Shown here piece after piece: positions 1-10,200 of a stretch of 64,000 nucleotides of DNA. Source of the DNA: Mycolicibacterium mengxianglii. Its GTDB lineage: Bacteria > Actinomycetota > Actinomycetes > Mycobacteriales > Mycobacteriaceae. A program made the position numbers and the translations under genes. Under the pieces are notes generated by a model. That model saw only the letters and a program-made list of their open reading frames with translations. It did not search any database and was not told the DNA's origin. The stretch spans positions 1,674,001 to 1,738,000 of the forward strand of contig NZ_CP065373.1 in assembly GCF_015710575.1 (NCBI RefSeq), read 5' to 3'. How positions within the stretch are numbered: the stretch's first letter is position 1; the number at the start of each line of letters is the position of its first letter.

Positions 1-768
1 GATCTGCGCCAACGGCTGGCACAGCTCCCGCAGAACTATCTGCAGCACGGCCGGGTCTTGGAGAAGCTCAAGCTCGCCACCAACACCGCAGTCGGCAACG
101 CACAACTGCGTGCAGCGCGAGAAGGCAAGGGCGTCAACGGCACTACATGGCCCGAGGCGCACTATCTGGGCCCGCTGCACCCGGTACTCGACTGGGCCAG
201 CGACCGCGCGCTCACCGCGCTGGGCCGCAACCAGGTGTTCGTCATCCGAGGCGACGTCGACGCGCCGACGGTTCTGCTGATGGGCACGCTGACCAACAAA
301 CGGGGACAACTGATCTCGCGGGTGTTCTCCACCGCGGTGTTCCCCAACCCGGCCAACACCGAATTCTGCATGGTCGAGCCGCTTGAGGACATCGGATTCC
401 TGAGCACGCAGACGGCCCTGCGACCCGGCTCGTCGAATCCCGGTCCCGTCGCCGACCCCGCGAGTTACCAGGTTCTGATCCCGGTGGCGGTCGAGCATGC
501 CCGCCGCGAGATGCGCTGGGTTCTCGACGCGCAAGAGGCTGCCACCACCGAACGGCTGGCCCGGTGGCGCCAGCGGGCGCAACGCTGGCACGCCGACGCC
601 GAAACTCTGGATGTGCGGGGGGCGCAGCGTTCGCGGGTGAACCGCCTGGGTCAACGCATCGACGAAGAACAGCGTCTCGCCGACCTGTTGGCACCCACCC
701 AGCAATTGGTGCGACCGCTACTGGTCGTGGTGGCCGCCGATGCGCCTGTCGCCGGAAAGGATGTCTAA
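1..768 (+). CDS. SNF2/DrmD-like helicase, C-terminal part (5' end outside window)
   Basis: The reading frame is open from base 1, so this is the last 255 codons of a longer gene. No helicase motif lies in the visible part. The segment around WPEAHYLGPLHPVLDWASDR followed by VFVIRGD resembles the C-terminal extension of SNF2-family helicases that sit beside large methyltransferases in actinobacterial defence islands, including DrmD of class 1 DISARM. The last 100 residues are Arg/Glu/Ala-rich and probably helical. The stop is 3 bp before the GTG of the methyltransferase gene, so the two are almost certainly co-transcribed. The family call is from memory of the C-terminal pattern and the neighbourhood. 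The upstream sequence would settle it. Confidence 0.6.
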   Translation, partial: DLRQRLAQLPQNYLQHGRVLEKLKLATNTAVGNAQLRAAREGKGVNGTTWPEAHYLGPLHPVLDWASDRALTALGRNQVFVIRGDVDAPTVLLMGTLTNKRGQLISRVFSTAVFPNPANTEFCMVEPLEDIGFLSTQTALRPGSSNPGPVADPASYQVLIPVAVEHARREMRWVLDAQEAATTERLARWRQRAQRWHADAETLDVRGAQRSRVNRLGQRIDEEQRLADLLAPTQQLVRPLLVVVAADAPVAGKDV

Positions 769-771
769 ACC

Positions 772-3700
772 GTGCCCTCCTACGATTCCATCGTCGTCGG
801 CGAAGACTGGATCAGCGAGCACTACTTCACCACTGATTCGCCCCGAGAGTCCTTCCAGGGCAGAGTGATCGAACTGCGCAAACAGTGGGACGCCGAAGCC
901 GCCGAAGGGCGGGACACGGTGCGACGACGGCTGCTGGGTGCGGCCGGTGAGCTGCAGACGATCTTGTCGACGCTGGACGAGAATCCCGACGGCGCCGCTG
1001 TGGCGCACGAGCTGATCCGGACCGCCCTGGGATTTCCGGAACCCTTGATCGACTACACCGGCGAACGTGTCGGAACCGAGTTGCGGCTTCCGCAGGCCCG
1101 GCTCGCGGGTGTGACCAGCACGTTGTTCGTGCAAGCGGTGCCCGTCACGACGGTCGACGACCTGCTCGACCCGGAAACCGGCCTGCTGCTGGACGCGGGA
1201 GACAAGGACAACAAGCCCATCGTCTCGGTGTCGAAGGCCGTGTCAGCGGCGTTCCGCGCCGACGAGCCCCCCGCGTTCGTCATGGTGCAGGCCGGCCAGT
1301 GGGTGCTGTTGGCGGAGGCGCAGCGGTGGGCTGAAGGACGCTACCTGGCGGTCGATCTGCTGGTGGTCACCGAGCGCCGCGAGGAGAAACGCGGCGGCGA
1401 ACTCGACCGCGCCGCGGCGATACTCGGTCGCCAGGCCCTGGTACCCGACGCCGACGGCAACATCTGGTGGACCGGTGTCCTCGAGGACTCGGTCAAGCAC
1501 ACCGTCGGGGTGTCCAAGGACCTACGCGAGGGCATCCGGCTGTCGATCGAGATCATCGCCAACGATGTGGTGCGCCGCCGCGCTGCCAAGGACATGCCAC
1601 TCGATCAGATCGACGCCCAGCAACTCGCCAAGCACGCGCTGCGCTTCCTCTACCGAATCCTGTTCCTGCTCTACGCCGAAGCTTCCCCGGAGCTGCGGGT
1701 GTTGCCGTCGGGTGTACCGGAGTACGGCGAGGGCTACGGCTTGGACCGGCTGCGAGAACTCACCCTGACCGAACTGGTTTCGCCGACCGCGAAGTCCGGC
1801 ACTCACCTTTATCAGTCGTTGGCGACGCTGTTCCGGCTGGTGGATAAAGGCCATGCCCCGCGCGTGCCCGAGGTTCACGGCGCCGACGACCCGGCGCCGG
1901 GGCTGGAGTTCAACGAGCTGCGGGCCGACCTCTTCGATCGCAAGGCCACCGCGCTCATCGACGAGGTGGGTCTGAGCAATGAGGCCACCCAGCGGGTGTT
2001 GCAGCATCTGTTGCTGTCCAAGGAATCGAAGGGCCACAAGGGGTCCGACCGCGGCTTCATCTCCTACGCGGAACTCGGCATCAACCAGCTCGGCGCGGTG
2101 TACGAGGGGCTGATGTCCTACACCGGCTTCTTCGCCGATGAGGACCTCTACGAGGTCGCCAAGAACGGCGATCCGGAGAAGGGATCGTGGGTGGTCCCGG
2201 TGTCGCGTGCCGATCACCTGTCGGAGACGGACTTCGTGATGACGTTGGACGAGGCGACCGGGGAGAACATCCCCGTTGTGCACGCGAAGGGCACCTTCGT
2301 CTTCCGGCTCGCTGGCCGTGAGCGTCAGCAGTCGGCGTCGTATTACACGCCGGAGGTGCTGACGAAGTTTGTGGTCTCGCAGGCGCTCGAGGAGTTGCTG
2401 GACCAGAACGACGCGCGCACCACTCCGGAGCAGATCCTCGGGTTGACGATCTGCGAGCCCGCACTGGGCTCAGGGGCGTTCGCTATCGAGGCGGTGCGGC
2501 AACTCGCAGCCGAGTACCTCAAGCGGCAGCAGGAGGATCGCCGCGAGGTCATCGACGCCGACAAGTATCAGGAGGAACTGCAGAAGGTGAAGGCGCACAT
2601 CGCCCTTCACCAGGTGTACGGGGTGGACCTCAACGCGACCGCGGTTGAACTGGCTGAGATCTCGCTGTGGCTGGACACCATGGTCGCCCGCCTGCAGGCG
2701 CCCTGGTTCGGCCTGCATCTGCGCCGCGGCAACTCGCTGATCGGGGCCCGCCGCGCGGTCTACGCGCCCACCCTGTTGGCTAAGAAGGCGTGGCTCACGT
2801 CGGTTCCGAACGACGTTCCGCTGGGCGAGGAGATCGGCGCGGGAATCCACCACTTCCTGCTGCCGTCACACGGCTGGGGTGCGGTGATCGATACCCCCGA
2901 AGCAAAGACGTACGCGACGGACAAGCGCGAAGATTTGCGCTTGTGGCGCAACGGTATTCGCGGAACCCCAAACGCTGCAATCAAGAAGCGACTGGCGGCT
3001 CTTGCGGAGCGCGTCGAGACTCTGTGGCGATTCACGTTGCGCCGGTTGTCTATTGCCGAGTCCGAGATTCGCCGGGACATCGACGTCTGGGGACTTGTGT
3101 CCGACAAGTCGTCTGAACCCGCGGTGACCCGCGAGCAGATCGAAGAGGTGCTGCACGACGAGAACGGCGCCTACCGTCGGCTGCGCCGAGTGATGGACGC
3201 CTGGTGCGCGCTGTGGTCGTGGCCGCTGACTACAGATATCGAGCCGCCGGACTGGGATCAATGGGTCGGCGGGCTCGAAGCGATCCTGGGCGTGCCGCCA
3301 AAGGCAGGCAAGTTCGAGAAGTACGGCCAGACCAGCCTCGCAGGCGACCTGGGTTGGGAAGAGCTTGATCTAGCAGAAGACACCGATCGCACGTTTGCGC
3401 AGGCGCTTTCGATAGAGAAGGCGCTCAATGGATTCCCATGGTTGACGGTCGCGGAGTCGATCAGCGAGGCGCAGGGGTTCTTTCACTGGGAACTGGACTT
3501 TGCACCCGTGTTCGCCCGCGCAGGCTTTGATCTCCAGGTGGGAAATCCCCCTTGGGTGCGGCCTGATTGGGACGAGTTTGGGGTGTTAGCTGAGTTCGAC
3601 CCGTGGTGGCGATTAGTCAGTAAGCCACCCGAAACAGCAAAGGAGGACAAGCGGGTAGAAGCGTTCTCGCGGAGCGGCGTCCTCGACAAACTTCTAGACG

Positions 3701-5361
3701 AGCGAGCTGAATTGGCCGGCACGAAGGAACACTTTGGTTCCCCCACCGACCGACCCGTACTGAACGGTTTGCAGCCCGATCTTTATCGCTGCTTTATGGA
3801 TCGGACCTGGCGGTCAATGGCGCCGAATGGTGTTGTAGGCCTGATCCATCCAGACAGTCACTTCGCGGAGTTACGTGCAAAGCATCTGCGCCGGGAAACA
3901 TATGCCCGGTTACGGCGCCATTGGCAGTTCCGAAATGAGCTTCGGCTGTTCGACATTGATCATCACATTAAGTTCGCTGTACACATCTACGGTCGCGACA
4001 ACCGGAGCCGCTTTCTGCAAGCGGCCTCGCTCTACCATCCGGACACGGTTGCAAGATCATTCCACCATGACGGGTCGGGCGCCGCGCCGGGGGTCAAGGA
4101 CGACGACGGCGGTTGGGATCTGCGACCGCATTCCGAGCGCATCGTCGAAGTGGGTGAACCGCAGCTGTCGACTTGGGCGGCGCTTATCGACGAACCTGGC
4201 GCTCCGTCAGACGAAGCGCGAATGTTGTACCCCGTGAATCGGGCCAGCGCAGAAGTGCTAAACAAGATCGCTGCCGCGCCACGTCTAGGAGATATCGACT
4301 ACGAGTGGACCGCCGGGTGGCATGAGTCCGCGGATCGTAAGCGGGGATTTTTCGAATCCGAGTCTGTGCTTCCGGGCCGGTGGGAGGACGTCATCCTCCA
4401 AGGGCCGCACCTGACGGTTGCCACGCCGCTCTATCAGGAGCCTGACGTCACGCCCGGTCGCGAGCATGTATACGGCGCAATCGACCTCGATGCGATCGGT
4501 GAGGACTTCATTCCCCGCACCAACTACCGGACAGCGAAGCGGTACGACGAGTACATCGCTGGCTACCCGAAGTGGCGTGGGCAAAGCAGTTCGACCTACT
4601 TCCGCCTGACGTGGAGAGCAATGGCGGATTCGACGATGGCGCGCACACTCCATTCGGCAATCATCCCGCCAGGGCCAGCCCACGTTTTGGGTTTGTTCTC
4701 TCTCACCACACCAGACCTGGCTGATGTAGTACGTGCTGCTGCTTTCGCTTCATCGCTGGTGGCTGACTTCTTCGTAAAAGTCACAGGTGTAGCCAATATC
4801 AAAACTGGGGTGCTCGGCAAGATCCCCCTGATTCGGGGGCACGAACTCGAACGTCAACTTGTTGTTCGTACGCTGCGTCTCAATTGTGTTCTCCGGCCGT
4901 TCGCCCCGCTGTGGGAGAATCTCTATGACTCTTCATGGCAACAGGATTCGTGGGTCCCACACATCGGCGCCGAATACGCTGACCGCACTCCCTTGGGGGA
5001 AGTCGGTCCGAAGTGGGAATGGGTAACCCCGCTACGCCGCGCCGCAGACCGCCGCCAAGCGCTCGTCGAAATCGACGCGATCGTGGCGATCATGCTCGGC
5101 ATCACAGCCGAGGAGCTGATCACGATCTACCGCGCCCAGTTCCCGGTACTGCAGAAGTACGAACGCGAGGCACTCTACGACGCCAACGGTCGCCAGCTGC
5201 CCGGCAGGCTGACGTTGGGCTACCGCAAGAAGGGAACGGTCAAGGCTGAGGATCTGACCGTCGGCGGCGTCACCTACGTCGAGCCGTTCCTCGGTGTCGA
5301 TCGCGAACGCGACATGGAGTTGGCGCACAAGCACTTCAGTGCACTCATCGAATCCGAATAG
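772..5361 (+). CDS. Large Eco57I-type N6-adenine DNA methyltransferase (PglX/DrmMI-like)
   Basis: This 1529-aa protein carries the two hallmarks of a gamma-class adenine methyltransferase: an SAM-binding motif EPALGSGAF near residue 562 and the catalytic NPPW near residue 924. Around them are the AAA-like spacer helices typical of Eco57I-type enzymes, e.g. GVDLNATAVELAEISLWL. The size and long N-terminal region fit the stand-alone or RM-fused methylases of DISARM (DrmMI) and BREX (PglX). I see no clear nuclease motif. The start is GTG 3 bp after the upstream stop, with AAGGA about 11 nt before it. By eye the 3' part, roughly bases 3400-4950, is less GC-rich than the rest, which would suit an exchanged target-recognition domain. 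It should modify host DNA to protect it from the neighbouring enzymes; that role is inferred from context. Confidence 0.85.
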   Translation: MPSYDSIVVGEDWISEHYFTTDSPRESFQGRVIELRKQWDAEAAEGRDTVRRRLLGAAGELQTILSTLDENPDGAAVAHELIRTALGFPEPLIDYTGERVGTELRLPQARLAGVTSTLFVQAVPVTTVDDLLDPETGLLLDAGDKDNKPIVSVSKAVSAAFRADEPPAFVMVQAGQWVLLAEAQRWAEGRYLAVDLLVVTERREEKRGGELDRAAAILGRQALVPDADGNIWWTGVLEDSVKHTVGVSKDLREGIRLSIEIIANDVVRRRAAKDMPLDQIDAQQLAKHALRFLYRILFLLYAEASPELRVLPSGVPEYGEGYGLDRLRELTLTELVSPTAKSGTHLYQSLATLFRLVDKGHAPRVPEVHGADDPAPGLEFNELRADLFDRKATALIDEVGLSNEATQRVLQHLLLSKESKGHKGSDRGFISYAELGINQLGAVYEGLMSYTGFFADEDLYEVAKNGDPEKGSWVVPVSRADHLSETDFVMTLDEATGENIPVVHAKGTFVFRLAGRERQQSASYYTPEVLTKFVVSQALEELLDQNDARTTPEQILGLTICEPALGSGAFAIEAVRQLAAEYLKRQQEDRREVIDADKYQEELQKVKAHIALHQVYGVDLNATAVELAEISLWLDTMVARLQAPWFGLHLRRGNSLIGARRAVYAPTLLAKKAWLTSVPNDVPLGEEIGAGIHHFLLPSHGWGAVIDTPEAKTYATDKREDLRLWRNGIRGTPNAAIKKRLAALAERVETLWRFTLRRLSIAESEIRRDIDVWGLVSDKSSEPAVTREQIEEVLHDENGAYRRLRRVMDAWCALWSWPLTTDIEPPDWDQWVGGLEAILGVPPKAGKFEKYGQTSLAGDLGWEELDLAEDTDRTFAQALSIEKALNGFPWLTVAESISEAQGFFHWELDFAPVFARAGFDLQVGNPPWVRPDWDEFGVLAEFDPWWRLVSKPPETAKEDKRVEAFSRSGVLDKLLDERAELAGTKEHFGSPTDRPVLNGLQPDLYRCFMDRTWRSMAPNGVVGLIHPDSHFAELRAKHLRRETYARLRRHWQFRNELRLFDIDHHIKFAVHIYGRDNRSRFLQAASLYHPDTVARSFHHDGSGAAPGVKDDDGGWDLRPHSERIVEVGEPQLSTWAALIDEPGAPSDEARMLYPVNRASAEVLNKIAAAPRLGDIDYEWTAGWHESADRKRGFFESESVLPGRWEDVILQGPHLTVATPLYQEPDVTPGREHVYGAIDLDAIGEDFIPRTNYRTAKRYDEYIAGYPKWRGQSSSTYFRLTWRAMADSTMARTLHSAIIPPGPAHVLGLFSLTTPDLADVVRAAAFASSLVADFFVKVTGVANIKTGVLGKIPLIRGHELERQLVVRTLRLNCVLRPFAPLWENLYDSSWQQDSWVPHIGAEYADRTPLGEVGPKWEWVTPLRRAADRRQALVEIDAIVAIMLGITAEELITIYRAQFPVLQKYEREALYDANGRQLPGRLTLGYRKKGTVKAEDLTVGGVTYVEPFLGVDRERDMELAHKHFSALIESE

Positions 5362-5391
5362 CGAAACGCACATGTTTTGGAGGAATACGAA

Positions 5392-7236
5392 TTGAAGAAG
5401 ATCGATGGAATCGCGAGGTCGGTCGCCGAGATCCTCAAGGGCGCTAAGTACGTTATCGACTACTACCAGCGCGATTACAAGTGGGGAGAGAAGCAGCTCC
5501 AAGAGTTGATCGACGACCTTAGCGCTAAGTTCCTCGACGCCTACGATCCGTCGCACCAGCGCGACGCTGTGCAGACCTATCCTTTTTACTTCCTCGGCTC
5601 GATCGTCATCAGCGAGAAGGACACTCAACGATTCATCGTTGACGGGCAGCAGCGGCTCACCACTCTTACCTTGCTGCTTACCTATCTGAGGGAGCTGCAG
5701 AAAGGTGATCACGAGCCGAACATTGACGAACTTATCTTGTCAAAAGCGTTTGGCAAGATGTCATTCAACCTCGACGTCGACGACCGTATCGCCTGTATGA
5801 CTGCGCTTTACGAAGGCAAGCAGTTCTCGCCATCGCCCGCTGACAGTGAGTCTGTACGCAATCTCGTTTACCGCTACGTGGACATCGGCGACCTACTGCC
5901 CAAACAGATCCAGACTGATGCACTGCCCTATTTTATTGACTGGCTGCAGCACCGGGTACAGATCATCCAGATCACTGCCTACAGCGATGACGATGCGTAC
6001 ACCATCTTCGAGACAATGAACGACCGTGGGCTACAGCTGCGGCCCGTGGACATGCTGAAGGGTTACCTGCTGGCAAGCATGGACGAAGATACGCGGCGGA
6101 TGCCTGCAGATCTCTGGCGCCACCGCGTGCAAGCGCTTTCCGACCTGGGCAAGGAGTCCGACGCCGATTTCTTCAAGGCGTGGCTGCGCAGTCAGTATGC
6201 CGAAACCATCCGCGAACGCCGCAGGGGCGCTGTCGGCCTGGACTACGACAAGATCGGCACCGAGTTTCATCGATGGTTGCGCAGCAACGCTCTGCGCATC
6301 GGGCTCGACAACGCCGCCGACTTCGCCCGCTTCATCCGCGAGGACTTCGAGTTCTACAGTCGCCACTTCACCACGATCGTCTCGGCGACGAAAGCCCCGT
6401 CCCTGGTGGCAGGACTTGAACGAGTGCGCTATAACGCAGACCACCAATTCACCCTGCAGGTGCCGATGCTGCTGGCCCCGTTGGTCGTTGGAGATGACGA
6501 CGAGATCGTCGTGCGCAAGATCGGACTCGTCGCGCGTTTCGTCGACATCCTGCTGACCTGGCGGATCTGGAACAGTCGCTCCATCGACGCCTCGACCATG
6601 CAGTATCGAAGCTTTCTAGTGACCAAAGCGATTCGCAGCCAAGGTCTCGAAGATCTTGGGCGCACGCTGCATGAGCAGCTGATGCAAGAGTCGGAACGCA
6701 TCGGAACAACCGACCGGCTCCGCCTGCATCAACAGAACCGCCGTCCGCTTCATCGTCTGTTGGCGCGGATAACCGACTACGTGGGAGTCGAATCAGGAAA
6801 CCACTCCACCTATCTGGAGATGACCACCAGTTCGCCGGTGAAGTACGAAGTCGAGCACATCTGGGCCAACAAGCCACGACGCCACTCTGATGAGTTCGAG
6901 CACGCCGCCGACTTCGCCGATCACCGCAACCTGATCGGTGATCTCTTGCTTCTGCCGAAGAAGTTCAACGCCAGCTATGGGGATATGACCTTCGAGAAGA
7001 AGCTGCCGCACTACAACGCGCAGAATCTGTTGGCGCGTTCCCTTAACGCAGCTTGTTACCAGAACAACCCGGGCTTCCGGCAGTTCCTCGACCGCACCGG
7101 ATTGCCATTTACGCCATACGACGACTTCACAGCGCAGGCGGTGCTTGACCGTGGTCACTTGTACGAACAGGTGGCGCAGCGCATCTGGAATCCAGAGGAT
7201 CTGCTCGTTTCGGAACCTGACGCCCTCTCGTCATGA
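5392..7236 (+). CDS. DUF262/DUF1524 (GmrSD-like) nuclease
   Basis: A 614-aa protein with both halves of the GmrS-GmrD type IV restriction architecture in one chain. The N-terminal DUF262 domain has YQRDYKW and the nucleotide-handling motif DGQQRLTTL near residue 84. The C-terminal DUF1524 domain has an HNH-like core, EVEHIW near residue 486 followed by HRNLIGDLLLLP. Such enzymes cleave modified DNA using NTP hydrolysis and also occur as components of larger defence systems. I chose TTG at 5392 because GGAGG lies 8 nt before it. The upstream in-frame TTG at 5377 overlaps that ribosome site. It lies 30 bp after the methyltransferase and 22 bp before the giant helicase, so it is an operon member and not a stand-alone gene. 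Confidence 0.85.
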   Translation: MKKIDGIARSVAEILKGAKYVIDYYQRDYKWGEKQLQELIDDLSAKFLDAYDPSHQRDAVQTYPFYFLGSIVISEKDTQRFIVDGQQRLTTLTLLLTYLRELQKGDHEPNIDELILSKAFGKMSFNLDVDDRIACMTALYEGKQFSPSPADSESVRNLVYRYVDIGDLLPKQIQTDALPYFIDWLQHRVQIIQITAYSDDDAYTIFETMNDRGLQLRPVDMLKGYLLASMDEDTRRMPADLWRHRVQALSDLGKESDADFFKAWLRSQYAETIRERRRGAVGLDYDKIGTEFHRWLRSNALRIGLDNAADFARFIREDFEFYSRHFTTIVSATKAPSLVAGLERVRYNADHQFTLQVPMLLAPLVVGDDDEIVVRKIGLVARFVDILLTWRIWNSRSIDASTMQYRSFLVTKAIRSQGLEDLGRTLHEQLMQESERIGTTDRLRLHQQNRRPLHRLLARITDYVGVESGNHSTYLEMTTSSPVKYEVEHIWANKPRRHSDEFEHAADFADHRNLIGDLLLLPKKFNASYGDMTFEKKLPHYNAQNLLARSLNAACYQNNPGFRQFLDRTGLPFTPYDDFTAQAVLDRGHLYEQVAQRIWNPEDLLVSEPDALSS

Positions 7237-7258
7237 CTATCGACATAGGGCGTGACTA

Positions 7259-10200
7259 ATGGGCACATTACTTCCCACGCTGCAAGCCGAGCGTCTCCGC
7301 GAGGGGCTGACCGATTACCTTGCGACAACGTTCGCGCTGACCGATCCCGATGCGCAATCGGCGCTGACCGATTTCGTCGGCGATCCCGACACCGGGATGT
7401 TCAAGGGACCGTATGTGCGGCTGCGGCTTCCGTTCGCGCCGGCCGGTGACGACTGGGCTGAGCACCTGGACTGGTGGCCGCAGGACTTCAACCCCTATGG
7501 GCATCAGGCCCGAGCATTCGCACAGCTGTCGACCAAACAGGGACAGCGCCCCCAGGCCACGCTGGTCACGACCGGTACTGGGTCGGGCAAGACCGAGGCC
7601 TTCCTCTACCCGATCCTCGATCACGTGTTGCGCGCCAGGAAATCCGGTGTCACGGGGATGAAGGCGCTGATCCTCTACCCGATGAACGCGCTCGCCAACG
7701 ATCAGGCCGAGCGGCTCGCCAAACTGATCGCCGGCGACCCCGCCCTGGCTGCCGTCAGCGCGGGGCTCTACACCGGCGAGCAATCCAGCGGCGGGCGAAC
7801 CCGGGTGTCGGCGGACGGCCTGATCACCGACCGTGCTCTCATGCACGACGCACCACCGGACATCCTGCTCACCAACTACAAGATGCTCGACCACATGCTG
7901 CTGCATCCGGGCCGCGCCGACATGTGGCGGCTGTCCGCCGAGTCGCTGCAGTACCTGGTGCTCGACGAGTTCCACACCTACGACGGCGCACAGGGCACCG
8001 ACGTCGCCATGCTGCTCCGCCGGCTCGGCCTCACACTGAAGAGCCACTGGACCGCCACCTCGCGGGTTACTGACGAGGATCGGAACCGGCCGCTCGGCAG
8101 GATCACCCCGGTGGCGACGTCGGCGACGCTGGGCTCCCGGACGGCGCCGTCGGCGATGCTCGACTTCGCGCACACGGTGTTCGGCGAAGCCTTCAACGCC
8201 GATGCGGTGATCGAGGAGACCCGGCTCACCCCCGACCAGTGGCGTAGTACGCGGCTCGGGAGCCGTGACGACGACTGGAGACCCGTCGAACCGGGACTAC
8301 CCGATGCGCTGGAACGGATCACCACAGCGGCCCGCTCCGCTACCGACAACCAAGCCATCGCCACCGCGGTCTTCGCCGAACTCTTCGAGAAGCCCACGCA
8401 ATCTGACCTGTTCGGAAAGCCCAGCCAGTCTGAGCTCTTCGAGACGGCCACCCAGTCTGACCTGTTTGAGAAGCCCACCCCTTCAGGTGCCTCCGCTGTC
8501 GGGTCGGACCTGACCATTGATGACATGCTCGATCAGCTCAAGCGCCACCGGTTCATCCAAGCCGTGTTGGAGAACTCCGTCGACGCCGTGTCGTTGGCGG
8601 ACCTGGCGAACCGGGTGTTCCCAGCCGTGGCCGTCGACCGCGACGCCGGCCGCACCCACTTCACGCGAGTCCGCTTTCTGGAGTTCGTCTTCGCGTTGCT
8701 CTCGCACGTTCGTGCCGAGGCGGGCCGCGCCGCACTCGGCGTCGACGTTCATCTGTGGATCCGGGAACTCAGCCGCGTCGATCGGGCGGTCCGGGCTGCC
8801 ACCGAGTATCGCTGGTCCGATGACGGGGCACTGGCCGACGACAACGAGCTCTACCTGCCTGCGGTGTACTGCCGGCACTGCGGTCGCTCCGGATGGGGGG
8901 CGCGACTGGCGCCAACGGGGACCGCACTCGATGTCACCGACGAGGCGATCCGTGCCGACCACGCTGCCGGCGCGTCCAGGTTCCGCGCGCTGATCTCCGC
9001 GCCCGCCGAGGCACAGGTGCCCGGCGGCCGCGAAGGACTGCGCTGGTTTCACCTGGACCATCGCGAACTGCTCGACACCACCCCTGACCCCGAGAGCGCC
9101 GACGTCGTTGACGGACGGCTGCTGCCGGTGCTTACTTTGATCGGTCCCGATGCCGATGAGCAGTCCAATGAGGATGTGTGCCCGGCCTGCGGGGCTACCG
9201 ACGGCATCCGCTTCCTGGGCAGCGCGGTAGCGACCCAGCTGTCGGTCACGCTGTCGAACCTGTTCGGCGACAAGGGCCTCGACGCCGCCGAGAAGAAGGC
9301 GCTGATGTTCACCGACAGCGTTCAGGACGCCGCGCACCGCGCCGGATTCGTACAGGCACGGTCACATAGCCTTACTTTGCGGACCGCGCTGCGCGGTGCG
9401 CTCGGGATGGGTGAACTCGATCTCGACGAGTTGGGCCAGGCCGTCATCAGCCGTGCCGGTGCCGACCCGATGTTGCGTTACCAACTGCTGCCACCCGACA
9501 TCGTCGACCGAGACGAGTTCGTCGCGTTTTGGCAGGCCGACGTCCACCCGAACTCGCGTCGGGCCGCAGAGAACAAGGCCAAGCGGCGGCTGCGGTTCGA
9601 TGTCGATCTGGAGTTCGGGTTGCAGTCCCGCACCGGCCGCACCCTGGAACTCACCGGCAGCGTCGCCGCTGAGGTCTACCTGGGCGCCCCCCAGAAGGCG
9701 CGGATCCTCGGGCGGCGCGCACTCGAGCGCGCCGACCCCGTCCAATTGCCGCTGACCGGGGTGTCTGACGAGGCATTGGCGCGGTGGGTGCGCGGGACCG
9801 TCGAACGGGTTCGCACCCGCGGCGGGATTCACCACGATTGGCTACGGCCGTACGTGGAGAAGAACGCCAACCGCTACCACGTCTGGGGTGGCCGGCCCCG
9901 CGGCCAGGGCATGCCCGCCTTCCCGAAAGGTCGTCCCGCACCGGCCTTCCCGGCGCTGAAGTCCGGAACCGGGTCGCTACCGGAGGGATTCGACGCGATC
10001 ACCGCGCCTTCCTCCTGGTATGCCCGTTGGACATCGCGCTGCCTGGACGTCAGCCCACACGACGGCACCTTTCTTGCTAAGGCTCTGTTCGCCGAACTCT
10101 CCGACCAAATGCTGCTGTCTACGCTCACAACCGAAACAGGGTCCACCGTCTACGGTTTGGCGCCGGCCACCGTGCAAGTCAGTGCGCCCACCGTGGAGGC

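Noticed and set aside
8381..8488. Short tandem repeats as a CRISPR-like array
   Set aside because: Units are contiguous without spacers and encode a 9-residue peptide repeat in frame.
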